Assembly: GCF_042661465.1 (NCBI RefSeq) | Contig: NZ_JBHSWE010000001.1 | Location: 3,100,001 to 3,164,000, forward strand | DNA from: Marinobacterium_A aestuariivivens | GTDB taxonomy: Bacteria > Pseudomonadota > Gammaproteobacteria > Pseudomonadales > Balneatricaceae | Direction of reading: 5' to 3' | Length of the DNA stretch: 64,000 nucleotides | Part shown: positions 9,311-18,425 of the stretch, in pieces | Position numbering within the stretch: the stretch's first letter is position 1 | Layout: each line of letters starts with the position of its first letter | Made by a program: the position numbers and the translations under genes | The notes under the pieces: generated by a model | The model's input: the letters and a program-made list of their open reading frames with translations, nothing else | Told to the model about the DNA's origin: nothing | Database searches by the model: none

Positions 9311-10012
9311 TCAAATCGGCAGCAATACCGTCGACGCGGCGCCATGCACCACCCGGTTGATGGTGCGGTTCTGGGTATCGGCGATGATCCGGGCCATCAT
9401 GTCCTGCAGCGCGATCAGCTTGCCGAAGGTGCGGGCAAAGCTGAGGTTCTGCACTCCGGCGTCGCTGAGCCCGTTGGCGTATAGAAAGGGTTCGCCGCTG
9501 TCGTCCTGGCTGTGGTTGAGCTGCCAGGCGATGCGCTCGAGATTGCGGGCGCTGTTGTAGAGCTTCTGCTGGTCGATCTCGTCGAGCAGGAAGAACTCGT
9601 CCTGGCCGTTGTAGGCCAGGTGCAGCATGCCGCTGATACCGACCATCAGCGCGAACACCCTGTCCCCCTCGAAGGCGGGGTCGAAGGCCAGCGGGATGGC
9701 ATGGATGCCATAGCGGTTGTCCAGTTCGGCGAAGCGGGTCCGGCGCGGAAATTCGAACAGCTGGTAAAGCCGCTGGGATACGGTGGTGCCGGGCGGGGCC
9801 TTGGCCAGCTCCCTCGGGTTGCGCCGGTACAGCTTGAGCATCAGCTCGCGGCAGAGACGGTTGACCTCGGCGATATGGGCATCGGTGACCATGTCGATAT
9901 CGGATTTGGCCAGGTTGCGGACCTGGAACGGGCGGGTCTCCTGGGGTGCGCAGCCGGTCAGGGACAGGGCGATCAGCAGGATCAGATACGTTATCGGTCG
10001 CATACAGCTCAT
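9311..10012 (-). CDS. Lipoprotein of unknown function
   Basis: A 233-residue secreted protein with a lipoprotein signal peptide: a hydrophobic stretch followed by the lipobox LSLTGC near residue 21. The mature part is mostly helical and polar (FARTFGKLIALQDMMARIIA near the C-terminus), with one short hydrophobic patch around VFALMVGISGML. I do not recognise a named family. The start is either 10012 or the in-frame ATG at 10003. It lies 62 nt downstream of letB in the same direction, so a link to envelope lipid transport is possible but only positional. Confidence 0.7.
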   Translation of the reverse strand: MSCMRPITYLILLIALSLTGCAPQETRPFQVRNLAKSDIDMVTDAHIAEVNRLCRELMLKLYRRNPRELAKAPPGTTVSQRLYQLFEFPRRTRFAELDNRYGIHAIPLAFDPAFEGDRVFALMVGISGMLHLAYNGQDEFFLLDEIDQQKLYNSARNLERIAWQLNHSQDDSGEPFLYANGLSDAGVQNLSFARTFGKLIALQDMMARIIADTQNRTINRVVHGAASTVLLPI

Positions 10013-10074
10013 AGTCTTCCCATCTGGATCGATTGTAGCCGGCCGCTGGCGTCCGTGCCGTGGCCAGCCTGGAA

Positions 10075-12750
10075 TCAGGTGGCCGGCACGGGCGGCTCGC
10101 CCGCCGTCTCGGGCGGTTTCTCGGGCTGCTGCTCCAGCAGCCGGAAACGGCTGCCGTTGGCGACCCGCTCGCCGTCCGCCGGCGAGCGGAAGGCGATGCC
10201 GCCGCCGACCAGGCTTTCGAGCGTGGGACTGTCGAATTTCAACCCCTTGAAAAGATCCAGGTCGGCGTGAATGCCGCTGATATTCCAGAACTGGCTGCCT
10301 TCCCGTACCAGGTGCGCGTGCTCGCTGCGGACGTGGACGAAGACCTCCACGCTCTGGCCATCCCCGGAGAGCCGGTAGCCTGTGACTTCACCGACCGGCA
10401 CCTGGCGATAGAAGAGGCGGCTGCCCTTCTCCAGAGCCCCCAGCTGGCCGGCATCGAGGATCAGGTTGATGCCATTGCCGTAATAGTCCTGGGGCGCATC
10501 GCTGGCGGCAACGAAGTGGCGGCTGGCTTCGGCATGCTCCGGCCCCGGGCGGACCTCGACATGGTTGCCGAACAACAGGTTGGCCGGGTGGCGAATCGCG
10601 GACAGCCTGATCTCCGGTTCGGTAATCCAGAACCAGCTGCCCTTGCGCGCCAGGAAGTGCCCTTCGCGGAAGAGTACCGCCCGGGCATCCAGGGTGCCCC
10701 TGGCGTCGTGCAGCCGTACGTCCTCGATGCGGCCCACCTCCAGTCCGCGATAGCGGATCGGCGCGCCGGCCTGAAGCTCCTGGTCGCCCGGGAACAGTAT
10801 GCGGATCTCCAGTCCCTGCTCGACGCTGCTGTCGTGATCCTTGTAGAGACGGAAAACCTGTTTCGGCCCGACCGGCGCACCGCCCGGCGGTGTTTCGAAG
10901 GCGATGCCGCCGGCCACCGCCGAAGCCAGTGATTCCGTCCTCAGTTTCAGTCCCTGCCGGGGACTGACGCTCGCCGAAACCCCGCTGGCATTCCAGAATC
11001 GCGACTGGCTGCTGACGAGCTCGCGGTAGGGCTTGTCGATCAGCAGCTCGATCTCGACGTGGCTGCCGTCCCCGGCGAGCCGATAGTGACTGACCCGGCC
11101 GACCGGCAGCTGCTTGTACAGCACCGGTGACCCGACGCCGAGGGAGCCGAGGCTGTCGGCCTCGAGGCGAATCATCTTTTTCTCGGCGCGTTCGGCATAC
11201 AGCAGGCGTCCGTGGCCGGAGGCCTCGTCGAAGTCCTCGTAGAGTCGGAAGCGCTGGCTCGGTTGCGCCGCCTCGGGGTCGCGGATGTCCGGTGTGAAAA
11301 AGCTGATGCCGCCGGCAACCAGGGAACGCAGCGACTCGGTTTCCAGTTCGACGCCTTCGAGACTGGCGGCGAAACGCACGCCACTGCTGTTCCAGAAACG
11401 GCTGTGGCGGGCCACCAGCTCGCGGTAATGCTCGCGGACCACGCCGTGAATCAATACCCGTTCACCCTTGTCGATGAGCTCGTAGCCGGTGACGCTGCCG
11501 ACGGGCAACTGGCGATAGAGAATCGGCGAGCCGCGCGAGATCGACCCCAGGCGCTCGGTCACCAGCTCGATCGGCAGACCCTGGTAGATCGGCGGGCGTG
11601 CGGGGGCCATCTCCAGTGCCTCGAAGCGGAACTGCTCCTGACCGGTGCCCGGTTCCAGCTCGATATGGCTGCCCTTGACCAGGGAGCGCCAGTCGCCGAG
11701 GCTGTCGAGGCTCAGCTGGGGGCGTTCGAGCCAGAAGCGGCTGCCGCTGCGCAGCAGGTTGCGCGCCCGCGGGTCGATCAGCAGTTGGGCGCGCAACTGG
11801 CTGAAATCGTCGCTCAGGTGCAGCGACCGAACGCGGCCGACGCGGATGCCCTGGCTGATGACATCGGTTCCCTCGCTGAGGGCGGCGGTGCCGGGAAACA
11901 GCAGTTCGACCTCGATGCCGTCCTCGGCCGCCTCGAAATCGGCGTAGAGCTTGAACTGGTCGCCACTGTCGGCCGGAGGGGATTCGAAGGGGGCGTTGAA
12001 GAAATGGATGCCGCCGGCGATGATCGCGGCCAGGGAGCCAAAACGCACATCGATCTTGGGCAGGTCCGCCTTGACCTGGATGCCGCTGGCGTTCCAGAAG
12101 CGGGAGTTCTTTTTCACCAGGTGGGTGTAGCGCGGCTCGATATAGAGGTCGATCAGAATATCGTCGCCGGTTTCCGACAGGCGATAATCGACCACCTCGC
12201 CGACATCGATGTGGCGGTAATAGACGCGCGAGCCGCGATTGAGGGATTCGGCGCTGTCGGCGAACAGGGTGATATAGAGCCCCTCGTCGTCCTTGGTCGG
12301 CGGCGGCGGCTCCTTGCGGGCGCGAAAATGCCGTGCCGGTGGGCCTTCACCGGGCTTGACGCCGATATAGTAGCCCGAGAGCAGGGTCTCGAGGCCGCGT
12401 ACCCCGGACAGCGAAACCTGGGGTTTTACCAGCCAGAACTCGCTGTCCTCGTGCAGCAGCTGTTCGGCTTCGGGGGCAACCTGGATGATCGCGGTGACGG
12501 TGCGCAGGTCCTCGTTCAGGCGCAGCGACGTCAGGGTACCGCCGGGCAGTCCCTTGTACAGCAGCTTGGTCTTGTTGATCTCCAGCCCCTCGGCCGAGTC
12601 GAAGACCACCTGAATCTCGATGCCGGCTTCGCGGTAGTTCTTGTATACCAGCCAGCCGGCAATCAGTGCTGCCAGCAGCGGCAGAATCCACACCGCCGAG
12701 GGGCCTCGATGTTTGCGGATCAGGGCCGGGGGGCTGGGCGTTTCGGTCAT
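10075..12750 (-). CDS. letB: LetB-type MCE protein with seven MCE domains
   Basis: Periplasmic tunnel protein for lipid movement between inner and outer membrane (E. coli LetB/YebT). The 891-residue chain has a short cytoplasmic N-terminus, one membrane span (AVWILPLLAALIAGWLVY, about residues 19-36), then seven MCE repeats. They are recognisable by the recurring pattern of a beta strand, SxGxxVxYRxxxVGxV and FWNxSG. Examples are LLYKGLPGGTLTSL, VYYRHIDVGEVVDY, ILYRQLPVGSVTGY, VLYKQLPVGRVSHY and LFYRQVPVGEVTGY. Seven repeats point to LetB, since PqiB has three. The start MTETPSPP at 12750 is preferred to an upstream extension. letA is the next gene upstream. Confidence 0.9.
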   Translation of the reverse strand: MTETPSPPALIRKHRGPSAVWILPLLAALIAGWLVYKNYREAGIEIQVVFDSAEGLEINKTKLLYKGLPGGTLTSLRLNEDLRTVTAIIQVAPEAEQLLHEDSEFWLVKPQVSLSGVRGLETLLSGYYIGVKPGEGPPARHFRARKEPPPPTKDDEGLYITLFADSAESLNRGSRVYYRHIDVGEVVDYRLSETGDDILIDLYIEPRYTHLVKKNSRFWNASGIQVKADLPKIDVRFGSLAAIIAGGIHFFNAPFESPPADSGDQFKLYADFEAAEDGIEVELLFPGTAALSEGTDVISQGIRVGRVRSLHLSDDFSQLRAQLLIDPRARNLLRSGSRFWLERPQLSLDSLGDWRSLVKGSHIELEPGTGQEQFRFEALEMAPARPPIYQGLPIELVTERLGSISRGSPILYRQLPVGSVTGYELIDKGERVLIHGVVREHYRELVARHSRFWNSSGVRFAASLEGVELETESLRSLVAGGISFFTPDIRDPEAAQPSQRFRLYEDFDEASGHGRLLYAERAEKKMIRLEADSLGSLGVGSPVLYKQLPVGRVSHYRLAGDGSHVEIELLIDKPYRELVSSQSRFWNASGVSASVSPRQGLKLRTESLASAVAGGIAFETPPGGAPVGPKQVFRLYKDHDSSVEQGLEIRILFPGDQELQAGAPIRYRGLEVGRIEDVRLHDARGTLDARAVLFREGHFLARKGSWFWITEPEIRLSAIRHPANLLFGNHVEVRPGPEHAEASRHFVAASDAPQDYYGNGINLILDAGQLGALEKGSRLFYRQVPVGEVTGYRLSGDGQSVEVFVHVRSEHAHLVREGSQFWNISGIHADLDLFKGLKFDSPTLESLVGGGIAFRSPADGERVANGSRFRLLEQQPEKPPETAGEPPVPAT

Positions 12751-12980
12751 GCTACAGCCTCGACGGTTTTCAGGTGCCGGTTGGGGGCATATCGGTTGCG
12801 ACTCGCTATGGTGTGGTACGGTGCCTGGCGCCAGTAACGGCAGAATCCCCTCATACAAGAAGATGGCCCTCGATGCCTGCGTACCAGGGCGGGCGGTGGA
12901 CTGGGCGTATCACTCATTTACGGCCTCGGTGCATTCACTGTTCCTTGTGCGAGCCTAGCGGATTGCGCGGCCCATGGCGA

Positions 12981-14216
12981 TCATCCGGCCGCCTGCGATG
13001 CCTGCAGATGGCGGTCCCAGATCAGCCGGGTGTCGAATTTCTGCGCCGCCACCATGGTGCAGATCACGACGGCGGCGAAGGCGGTGGCGCCATGGTTGCC
13101 GATGATATGGGTCAGGTTGCCGAGCTGGACCAGGGCCACCAGGATACCGACCACGAAGATATCCAGCATCGACCAGCGCCCGACCCATTCGACGAAGCGG
13201 TACATCAGCATCTTCTGGCGCAGGTTGGTGGTCCAGCCCAGCTGCACCGTCAGCAGCAGGATCAACATGCCGACCAGCTTGCCGACCGGAATAATGACGC
13301 TGGCCACCAGTACCACCAGGGCGATCCAGAACAGGCCATGCTGGGTCAGCTCGACGACGCCCTCGAGAATGGTGCTCGGCTCGCCCCGTCCGAGGGTGCG
13401 CACCGTCATGATCGGCAGCATATTGGCGGGGATCAGCAGAAAACCGGCGGTCAGGACCAGAGACCAGGTCCAGGCCAGGGAGTGGGGTGTACGGGGGTGC
13501 AATCGCCCATGGCAGCGGGGGCAGTGCAGCTCCTCCATGGCGGCCGGGCACAGCAGATGACAGTCGTGACAGTTGATCGGTTGCTCGCCGGGCCGGATGT
13601 CAGGCAGGGGATTTGGATGTCGCTCGCCGATCAGGCGCCAGAACAGATCGCGATCCAGCATGGTGGAGCTCAGGATGGTGATCAGGATCAGGGCCGCCAG
13701 GCTGTAAACGCCGAGCCCGGGTTCGACGCTGGCGACATCGATCAGCTTCACCACCGACACCAGGATACCCAGCAGGTAGACTTCCAGCATGCCCCATTCG
13801 TCGAGGTACTGATAGCTGCGCAGCGCCAGGGCGGTGCCGCGCCAGAGGCCGCCACCCTGCAGCGAGGCGCTGACGTAGAACAGCAGCAGCAGTTTCGTCA
13901 GCGGCACCAGCATCGCGAACAGCAGAATCAGCAGCGCCACCAGCCAGAGGCCGTCGGCATAGAGGGACATGGCACTGGAAAAGATGGTCTGGCTCTGGCG
14001 CAGGCCGAGGGCCTCGAGGCTCAACAGTGGATAGAGATTGGCCGGCAGAAACAGGATCAACCCCGCGATGGCCAGCGCCAGGGTGCGCTCGACACTGTTG
14101 TGGCGAGCCGAGATCAGCGTGGAACCGCAGCGCGGACAGCGTGCCGAGTGGCCTGGCGGGACCCGTGGCCGGGCCAGCAGCAGATCGCAGTGATGGCAGG
14201 CGATCATTTTGTCCAT
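12981..14216 (-). CDS. letA: LetA-type membrane protein (PqiA family)
   Basis: Integral membrane partner of LetB. The 411-residue protein has two PqiA modules, each opened by a cysteine-rich zinc ribbon (ACHHCDLLL with CPRCGS; NCHDCHLLC with HCPRCHG) and followed by about four membrane helices. Repeated features such as FLPANLYPLL and LIPANMLPIMTV mark the internal duplication. The start MDKMIACHHC at 14216 places the first ribbon at the N-terminus. It is separated from letB by about 230 nt, longer than the overlap typical for this pair, with no other gene in the gap. Confidence 0.88.
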   Translation of the reverse strand: MDKMIACHHCDLLLARPRVPPGHSARCPRCGSTLISARHNSVERTLALAIAGLILFLPANLYPLLSLEALGLRQSQTIFSSAMSLYADGLWLVALLILLFAMLVPLTKLLLLFYVSASLQGGGLWRGTALALRSYQYLDEWGMLEVYLLGILVSVVKLIDVASVEPGLGVYSLAALILITILSSTMLDRDLFWRLIGERHPNPLPDIRPGEQPINCHDCHLLCPAAMEELHCPRCHGRLHPRTPHSLAWTWSLVLTAGFLLIPANMLPIMTVRTLGRGEPSTILEGVVELTQHGLFWIALVVLVASVIIPVGKLVGMLILLLTVQLGWTTNLRQKMLMYRFVEWVGRWSMLDIFVVGILVALVQLGNLTHIIGNHGATAFAAVVICTMVAAQKFDTRLIWDRHLQASQAAG

Positions 14217-14296
14217 ACTATGTAAGGCTTCCCGATTACAACCGACACTATAGCCTTTGCACAAAGGCTGTATGTTCATCCATTGAGCGTACCAGT

Positions 14297-15160
14297 ATGC
14301 CAGATTCCGTCCCCAAGCCCATATCCGAATGGCTGCGGCAACAGCGACGTCCGGCCGTGGCCCGGGTCACGCGTCTTGGCGGTAGTCGCGGCTCCGTCGT
14401 CAGCCGGCTCGACCTGCATGACGGCAGCCGCCTGCTGCACAAGTGCTATCGTGCCGATGCCGCCGAGGCGGTGGCGGCCGAGGCGCGTGGCCTCGAAGAT
14501 CTTGCGCGAACCGGGCCGGTCGCGGTGCCGGCGGTGCTTTACCAGTATGGCGATTCACTGTTGCTGGAATATATCGACGGTGCCGCGCCGGCCGACGACT
14601 TCTGGGCACGGCTCGGTGAAGGTCTGGCCGCGCTGCATCTGAAGCCCAAACCGGCTTTCGGCTACGGTATCGATTCGTTTTGCGGCGGTACCCGCCAGCC
14701 GAACATGAAACTGTCCGATGGTTATCGCTTCTTTGCCGAGCGCCGGCTGCTCCATGGGGCCCAGCTCTGTTTCGGGCGTCGACTGCTGAGCCGGGACGAG
14801 GTGCAGCAGCTGGAGTCAATCGCCGCGCGACTGGAGCAGTGGTTGCCGCAGGACGATCCGCGGCTGCTGCATGGCGATCTCTGGTCCGGCAATGTACTGG
14901 CGGGCGCCCGGGGCCAACCGGTGCTGATCGACCCGGCGGTCTACTGGGGCTGGGCCGAGACGGACCTGGCGATGACCCGGCTGTTCGGCGGTTTCGATCC
15001 GGCATTCTACGAGGCCTACCAGGGTGTCAGACCGCTGTTGCCGGGCTGGGAGCAGCGCGCCGAACTGTACAACCTCTGGCACCTGCTCAATCATCTCTAT
15101 CTGTTCGGCGGCGGCTACAAAGCGGCGGTTCGTGATCTATGTCGTCGTTATGGCCGCTGA
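14297..15160 (+). CDS. Fructosamine kinase family protein
   Basis: 287-residue kinase of the fructosamine-3-kinase/YniA family, which phosphorylates ketosamines on glycated proteins and so starts deglycation. Landmarks are LHKCYRADAAEAVAAEA (ATP lysine and acidic helix), LLLEYIDG, the catalytic loop RLLHGDLWSGNVLA and the metal-binding LIDPAVYWGWAETDLAMT. It is divergent from letA. An ATG at 14297 gives the usual N-terminus; no strong ribosome-binding site is visible. Confidence 0.88.
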   Translation: MPDSVPKPISEWLRQQRRPAVARVTRLGGSRGSVVSRLDLHDGSRLLHKCYRADAAEAVAAEARGLEDLARTGPVAVPAVLYQYGDSLLLEYIDGAAPADDFWARLGEGLAALHLKPKPAFGYGIDSFCGGTRQPNMKLSDGYRFFAERRLLHGAQLCFGRRLLSRDEVQQLESIAARLEQWLPQDDPRLLHGDLWSGNVLAGARGQPVLIDPAVYWGWAETDLAMTRLFGGFDPAFYEAYQGVRPLLPGWEQRAELYNLWHLLNHLYLFGGGYKAAVRDLCRRYGR

Positions 15161-15188
15161 TCTGTTGTAACGTGCGCGCGGGTTGCCT

Positions 15189-15243
15189 GTGACTAGCGAC
15201 AGGTGACAAGTGACGCGTTACGCCTTAGGCGTTACGCGCTAGG
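15189..15243. repeat. Short repeats around GTGAC and GTTACGC
   Basis: The gap before pdxH contains GTGACTAGCGACAGGTGACAAGTGACGCG followed by two GCGTTACGC copies flanking a CCTTAGG palindrome. In style and core heptamer (GTTACGC, the complement of GCGTAAC) it matches the arrays at 9267-9304 and 30618-30667. Confidence 0.6.
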
Positions 15244-15308
15244 ATAGGCACCTACCCCTTTCGAAAGCCGGATCCCTGCCTGGGGGTGACGGACACAGAG
15301 GAAAACCA

Positions 15309-15959
15309 ATGACAGACAACACGGGCAACTACAAGGCGCTGCGACGGGAGTATCAGGCCAAGTCGCTGGGGCGTGCGGACCTGCAGCAGGACCCGGTCGA
15401 CCAGTTCAGCCGCTGGCTCGAAGAGGCACGCGAGGCGCTGCCCGATGACGCCACATCGATGACACTGGCCACCGCCGATGCCGACGGCACGCCGTCGGCC
15501 CGGATCGTGTTACTGAAGCATTTCGACGCCGAAGGCTTCTGCTGGTACACCGACTACCGCAGCCGCAAGGGGCGGGAACTGGCGGCCAATCCCCGGGCCG
15601 AGCTGCTGTTCTACTGGCCGGCGCTGGAGCGCCAGGTGCGTATTACCGGCACTGTCGAGCGGCTGCCGGAAGCATACGGCGAGACCTATTTCAATGAGCG
15701 CCCCGTCGGCAGCCGTCTCAGCGCCGCGGCTTCGCACCAGAGTGCCGTGATCGAAAGCCGGGCGCTTCTGGACGAGCGGGTCGAGCAGCTGCGCTCAGCC
15801 TGCCCCGACGGCAGGATTCCGAAACCGCAGGACTGGGGCGGCTACCGTCTGCGGCCGCTGCGCTTCGAGTTCTGGCAGGGGCGGGCAAGCCGGCTGCACG
15901 ACCGCTTCAGTTTCCGGCTCGAGGACGGTCGCTGGATTGTCGAGCGGCTGCAGCCATGA
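15309..15959 (+). CDS. pdxH: Pyridoxamine/pyridoxine 5'-phosphate oxidase
   Basis: FMN enzyme oxidising PNP or PMP to pyridoxal 5'-phosphate, the vitamin B6 end product. The 216-residue protein has the usual length and the motifs YRSRKGREL, the FMN-phosphate block ELLFYWPALERQVRI, SAAASHQSAVI and the C-terminal signature EFWQGRASRLHDR. An ATG preceded by AGAGGAAAACC fits initiation. Its stop overlaps the start of the esterase gene (ATGA), so pdxH, the esterase, slyD and the GDSL gene form one compact operon. Confidence 0.95.
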   Translation: MTDNTGNYKALRREYQAKSLGRADLQQDPVDQFSRWLEEAREALPDDATSMTLATADADGTPSARIVLLKHFDAEGFCWYTDYRSRKGRELAANPRAELLFYWPALERQVRITGTVERLPEAYGETYFNERPVGSRLSAAASHQSAVIESRALLDERVEQLRSACPDGRIPKPQDWGGYRLRPLRFEFWQGRASRLHDRFSFRLEDGRWIVERLQP

Positions 15960-16632
15960 CGGAACTGAGCCTGCACAGCGTCGAGCCCGGGGAGCCGGCC
16001 GGCGCAGCCGTTATCTGGCTGCACGGTCTGGGTGCGGATGGCTCGGACTTTGTTCCGGCGGTGCCGCTGCTCGAGCTGCCGCCGTCGCAACCGGTGCGCT
16101 TCCTGTTTCCCAATGCGCCGGTGCGCCCCGTGACAGTCAACGGCGGCTGGCCGATGCCGGCCTGGTACGACATTCTGGAAATGAATATCGAAAGGCGCAT
16201 CGACGAGGCGTCGCTGGATCACTCGGCACAGCAGATCGGCGTTCTGATCGAACGGCAGCTAGCGCAGGGCATCCCCGCCGAGCGCATTTTCCTGATCGGC
16301 TTTTCCCAGGGGGAGCCGTTGCCTATCATACGGCCCTGCGTTATGAAAAAACGCTCGGGGGCGTGGTGGCGCTCTCGACCTACCTGGCGACCAGGGCGCG
16401 GCTGCATGAGGAGCTTCATCCGGCCAACAGGTCGCTGCCGCTGCTCCTGTGCCATGGCGATTACGACGATGTGGTGCCGCTGACGCTCGGACTGCGGGCG
16501 CGGGATGAGCTGCAACAGCTGGGACTGATGCCTGAATGGCAACAGTATCCGCTGGCCCACGAAGTCAGCGCCGCCGAACTGAAACGGGTGGGCGACTGGC
16601 TCACCGAACAACTGCAGAGGAACTCTGGATGA
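15956..16632 (+). CDS. Carboxylesterase/phospholipase family hydrolase, frameshifted
   Basis: Alpha/beta hydrolase of the bacterial EstB/YpfH group, about 225 residues after repair. It shows VIWLHGLGADGSDFVP, FLFPNAPVRPVTVN, WYDILEMN and the nucleophile LIGFSQGG, then LLLCHGDYDDVVP (acid) and the C-terminal LAHEVSAAEL (histidine). One G is missing from a five-G run at 16309-16313, exactly in the GFSQGG motif. Both ends overlap neighbouring genes by ATGA, which argues that the gene is intact in the organism. Confidence 0.88.
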
Positions 16633-17099
16633 AAGTCGCTGAAAATGCGGTCGTCAGCTTCCACTACCGGCTCTACGACGAGGAGCGCAATCTGATCGAC
16701 GATACCCGCGATGGCGCGCCGCTGCCCTACCTGCATGGGCACGCCAATATCATCGCCGGGCTGGAGCAGGCGATGGCCGGACACGAGGCCGGCGAGACCC
16801 TGCGTCTGCGGGTGCCGCCGCAGCTGGGCTACGGACTCTATGACGAGGACAAGGTGCGAACCCTCGAACCCTCGTTCTTCGACGGACTGGGCAAGGTCGA
16901 GGTCGGCATGAGCTGTCAGCTCGAAGACGATGAAGGCAATATGGAGCTGGCGGAAGTGATCGAGATCGACGACGAGGGGGTCACGGTCGACAGCAACCAT
17001 CCCTATGCCGGCCGCACCCTGGACTTCGAGGTCGAAATCGTCGAGGTACGGGCCGCGACCGACGCGGAGCTCGCGAAGGGGCGCATCGACCCCGCATGA
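16629..17099 (+). CDS. slyD: FKBP-type peptidyl-prolyl isomerase, SlyD-like
   Basis: 156-residue protein with FKBP and inserted IF chaperone domain: AVVSFHYRLYDEERNLIDDT, LPYLHGHANIIAGLEQAM and the VRTLEPSFF-type insert. The tail after the isomerase domain is short, without the histidine-rich metal-binding extension of E. coli SlyD. The assignment is therefore SlyD-like; a role in nickel delivery to the hydrogenase encoded elsewhere in the window should not be assumed. It overlaps the esterase stop and the next gene's start. Confidence 0.88.
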   Translation: MKVAENAVVSFHYRLYDEERNLIDDTRDGAPLPYLHGHANIIAGLEQAMAGHEAGETLRLRVPPQLGYGLYDEDKVRTLEPSFFDGLGKVEVGMSCQLEDDEGNMELAEVIEIDDEGVTVDSNHPYAGRTLDFEVEIVEVRAATDAELAKGRIDPA

Positions 17100-17716
17100 T
17101 GATGTCGCTGGTGCGCCGCGGCGCCGTACTGCTCGTCGGCTGTCTTTTGCTGGCAGGGTGCGGGCGGGAGCCTTCGCTCGATTACCTGCCGCCCGGAACC
17201 CCGGTGCTGGCATTCGGCGACAGTCTGACGTACGGCACCGGAGCCTCGCCGGCCGAAAGCTATCCGGCCCGGCTGGCCGGTCTTACCGGCTGGGCGATGG
17301 TCAATGCCGGCGTGCCGGGCGAGCTAGCCGAGCAGGGCCTGCCCCGGCTGCAACGCCTGCTGGAGACCGAGTCGCCGGCACTGGTGCTTCTCTGTCATGG
17401 CGGCAACAATCTGCTGCGCGGTCAGCCGGAGAGCCGCGTTCGCGAGACGCTCGCGCGGATGATCGAACTGGCCCGCGAGCAGGGCGCCCAGGTCGTGCTG
17501 ATCGGGGTGCCGAAGCCGTCGCTGCTGGTCAGAACCGCCGGCCTCTACGAAGAACTGGCCGATGAGTACGGGCTGGTGTTTCTGCCCGACGCCATCGCCG
17601 ACACCCTGTCGGAACCTTCCCTCAAGTCCGATCAGATCCATCCCAATGCCGCCGGCTATGCCCGCATTGCCGACGAGCTCCTGAACCTTCTTCAGTCAGC
17701 CGGCGCGCTCTATTAA
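17096..17716 (+). CDS. GDSL/SGNH esterase lipoprotein (TesA-like)
   Basis: 206-residue SGNH hydrolase. The N-terminus is a lipoprotein signal (VLLVGCLLLAGCGREP, lipobox cysteine about residue 22), so the enzyme is probably membrane-anchored in the periplasm, whereas E. coli TesA is soluble. Catalytic blocks are VLAFGDSLTYGTGA (Ser), a Gly in GVPGE, CHGGNNLL (Asn) and KSDQIHPNAAGY (Asp-His). Likely activity is lysophospholipase/arylesterase/thioesterase; the natural substrate is unknown. It is the last gene of the pdxH operon. Confidence 0.87.
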   Translation: MMMSLVRRGAVLLVGCLLLAGCGREPSLDYLPPGTPVLAFGDSLTYGTGASPAESYPARLAGLTGWAMVNAGVPGELAEQGLPRLQRLLETESPALVLLCHGGNNLLRGQPESRVRETLARMIELAREQGAQVVLIGVPKPSLLVRTAGLYEELADEYGLVFLPDAIADTLSEPSLKSDQIHPNAAGYARIADELLNLLQSAGALY

Positions 17717-17721
17717 CCTGG

Positions 17722-17868
17722 CTGACAACTAGGTTCCCTACCTATTTGTCAGTCACGCCACGGAAACGGGCGCAGGTGCGCGGACATGCTGGTTTCCGTG
17801 GCGCTCGCATTGGCCTGCGGCCAATGATGAAGCGTCCCTGCTTCATGTATTAACCCGCCGGGTTAATA
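17722..17868. other. Array of five consecutive hairpins between convergent genes
   Basis: Five separate inverted repeats follow one another with almost no spacing: 17722-17752 (CTGACAACTAGG arm, one mismatch), 17757-17802 (GCCACGGAAAC / GTTTCCGTGGC, 11 bp perfect), 17808-17826 (CATTGGCC / GGCCAATG), 17827-17846 (ATGAAGC / GCTTCAT) and 17848-17868 (TATTAACCC / GGGTTAATA). One or more may terminate the two converging transcripts. The density is far above what termination needs. No T tract is conspicuous. Confidence 0.7.
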
Positions 17869-17869
17869 A

Positions 17870-18154
17870 CTACATCTTCTCGCGCCATTTCAGGTCGCCA
17901 ATCTGCACGTTGAGCCACTCGAAGCCGATACGACGGGCGACCGCGGCCGCGCCATCGAGACTCTTGAACTCGCGCTCGTCCTTGCTGCGCTGCAGGTTCA
18001 GCGTCACCAGCTCGTTCTCCCGGGTGACGAACTTCAGCGTCCAGCCCCGGGCCATCGATACCGGAATGGCCTGACAGGAATCGAACACACCTGCCTTGAA
18101 AAGAAGTTTAATTTCCCTTTCCTGCACTGTCTTAATTCCTATTTGATGTATCAA
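17870..18154 (-). CDS. Small protein of unknown function in an AT-rich island
   Basis: Up to 94 residues, with no ATG: initiation could be TTG at 18154 or GTG at 18127, the latter giving VQEREIKLLFKAGVFDS. The chain is soluble and mixed alpha/beta (TLKFVTRENELVTLNLQRSK, then SLDGAAAVARRIGFEWLNVQ). It loosely resembles small plasmid-partition-type accessory proteins, but I do not trust this enough to name it. The upstream region is markedly AT-rich, unlike the rest of the window, suggesting a transferred gene. Confidence 0.6.
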   Translation of the reverse strand: MIHQIGIKTVQEREIKLLFKAGVFDSCQAIPVSMARGWTLKFVTRENELVTLNLQRSKDEREFKSLDGAAAVARRIGFEWLNVQIGDLKWREKM

Positions 18155-18425
18155 TTATTTTTAGTGATCAGTATATAACCAGTTTTGTTCTGTGACAAAT
18201 CCAAAAGACTTTTTGTTTTTATTTAACTTGTTGTTTTATAAAGGTTTTATATTGGCGTTCGGACAGGTCGCGCTCGGGGGATGGTTTTGTAAGTTATTGA
18301 TTCAAAAAGCGGATCGGCTGAGCGCCGCCAGTGCCAGGCGTCGGATAAACATATTTTTGAAATTTCATAAAAAATTCATGACTTATCATAAAACAAATAT
18401 TGATAATTCATTTTTTGCTATCGAG
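18100..18425. other. AT-rich island without a clear gene
   Basis: From about 18100 to 18425 the sequence switches to long A/T runs (TTTTTGTTTTTATTTAACTT; AAAAAATTCATGACTTATCA), in contrast to the GC-rich surroundings. It holds the 5' end and promoter region of the 94-residue gene on the minus strand. A weak plus-strand frame with a GTG start runs 18192-18428 (78 codons), but it has no ribosome-binding site and no recognisable protein. Together with the GC-rich stretch up to 18715 this leaves about 560 nt without a convincing gene. Confidence 0.7.
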
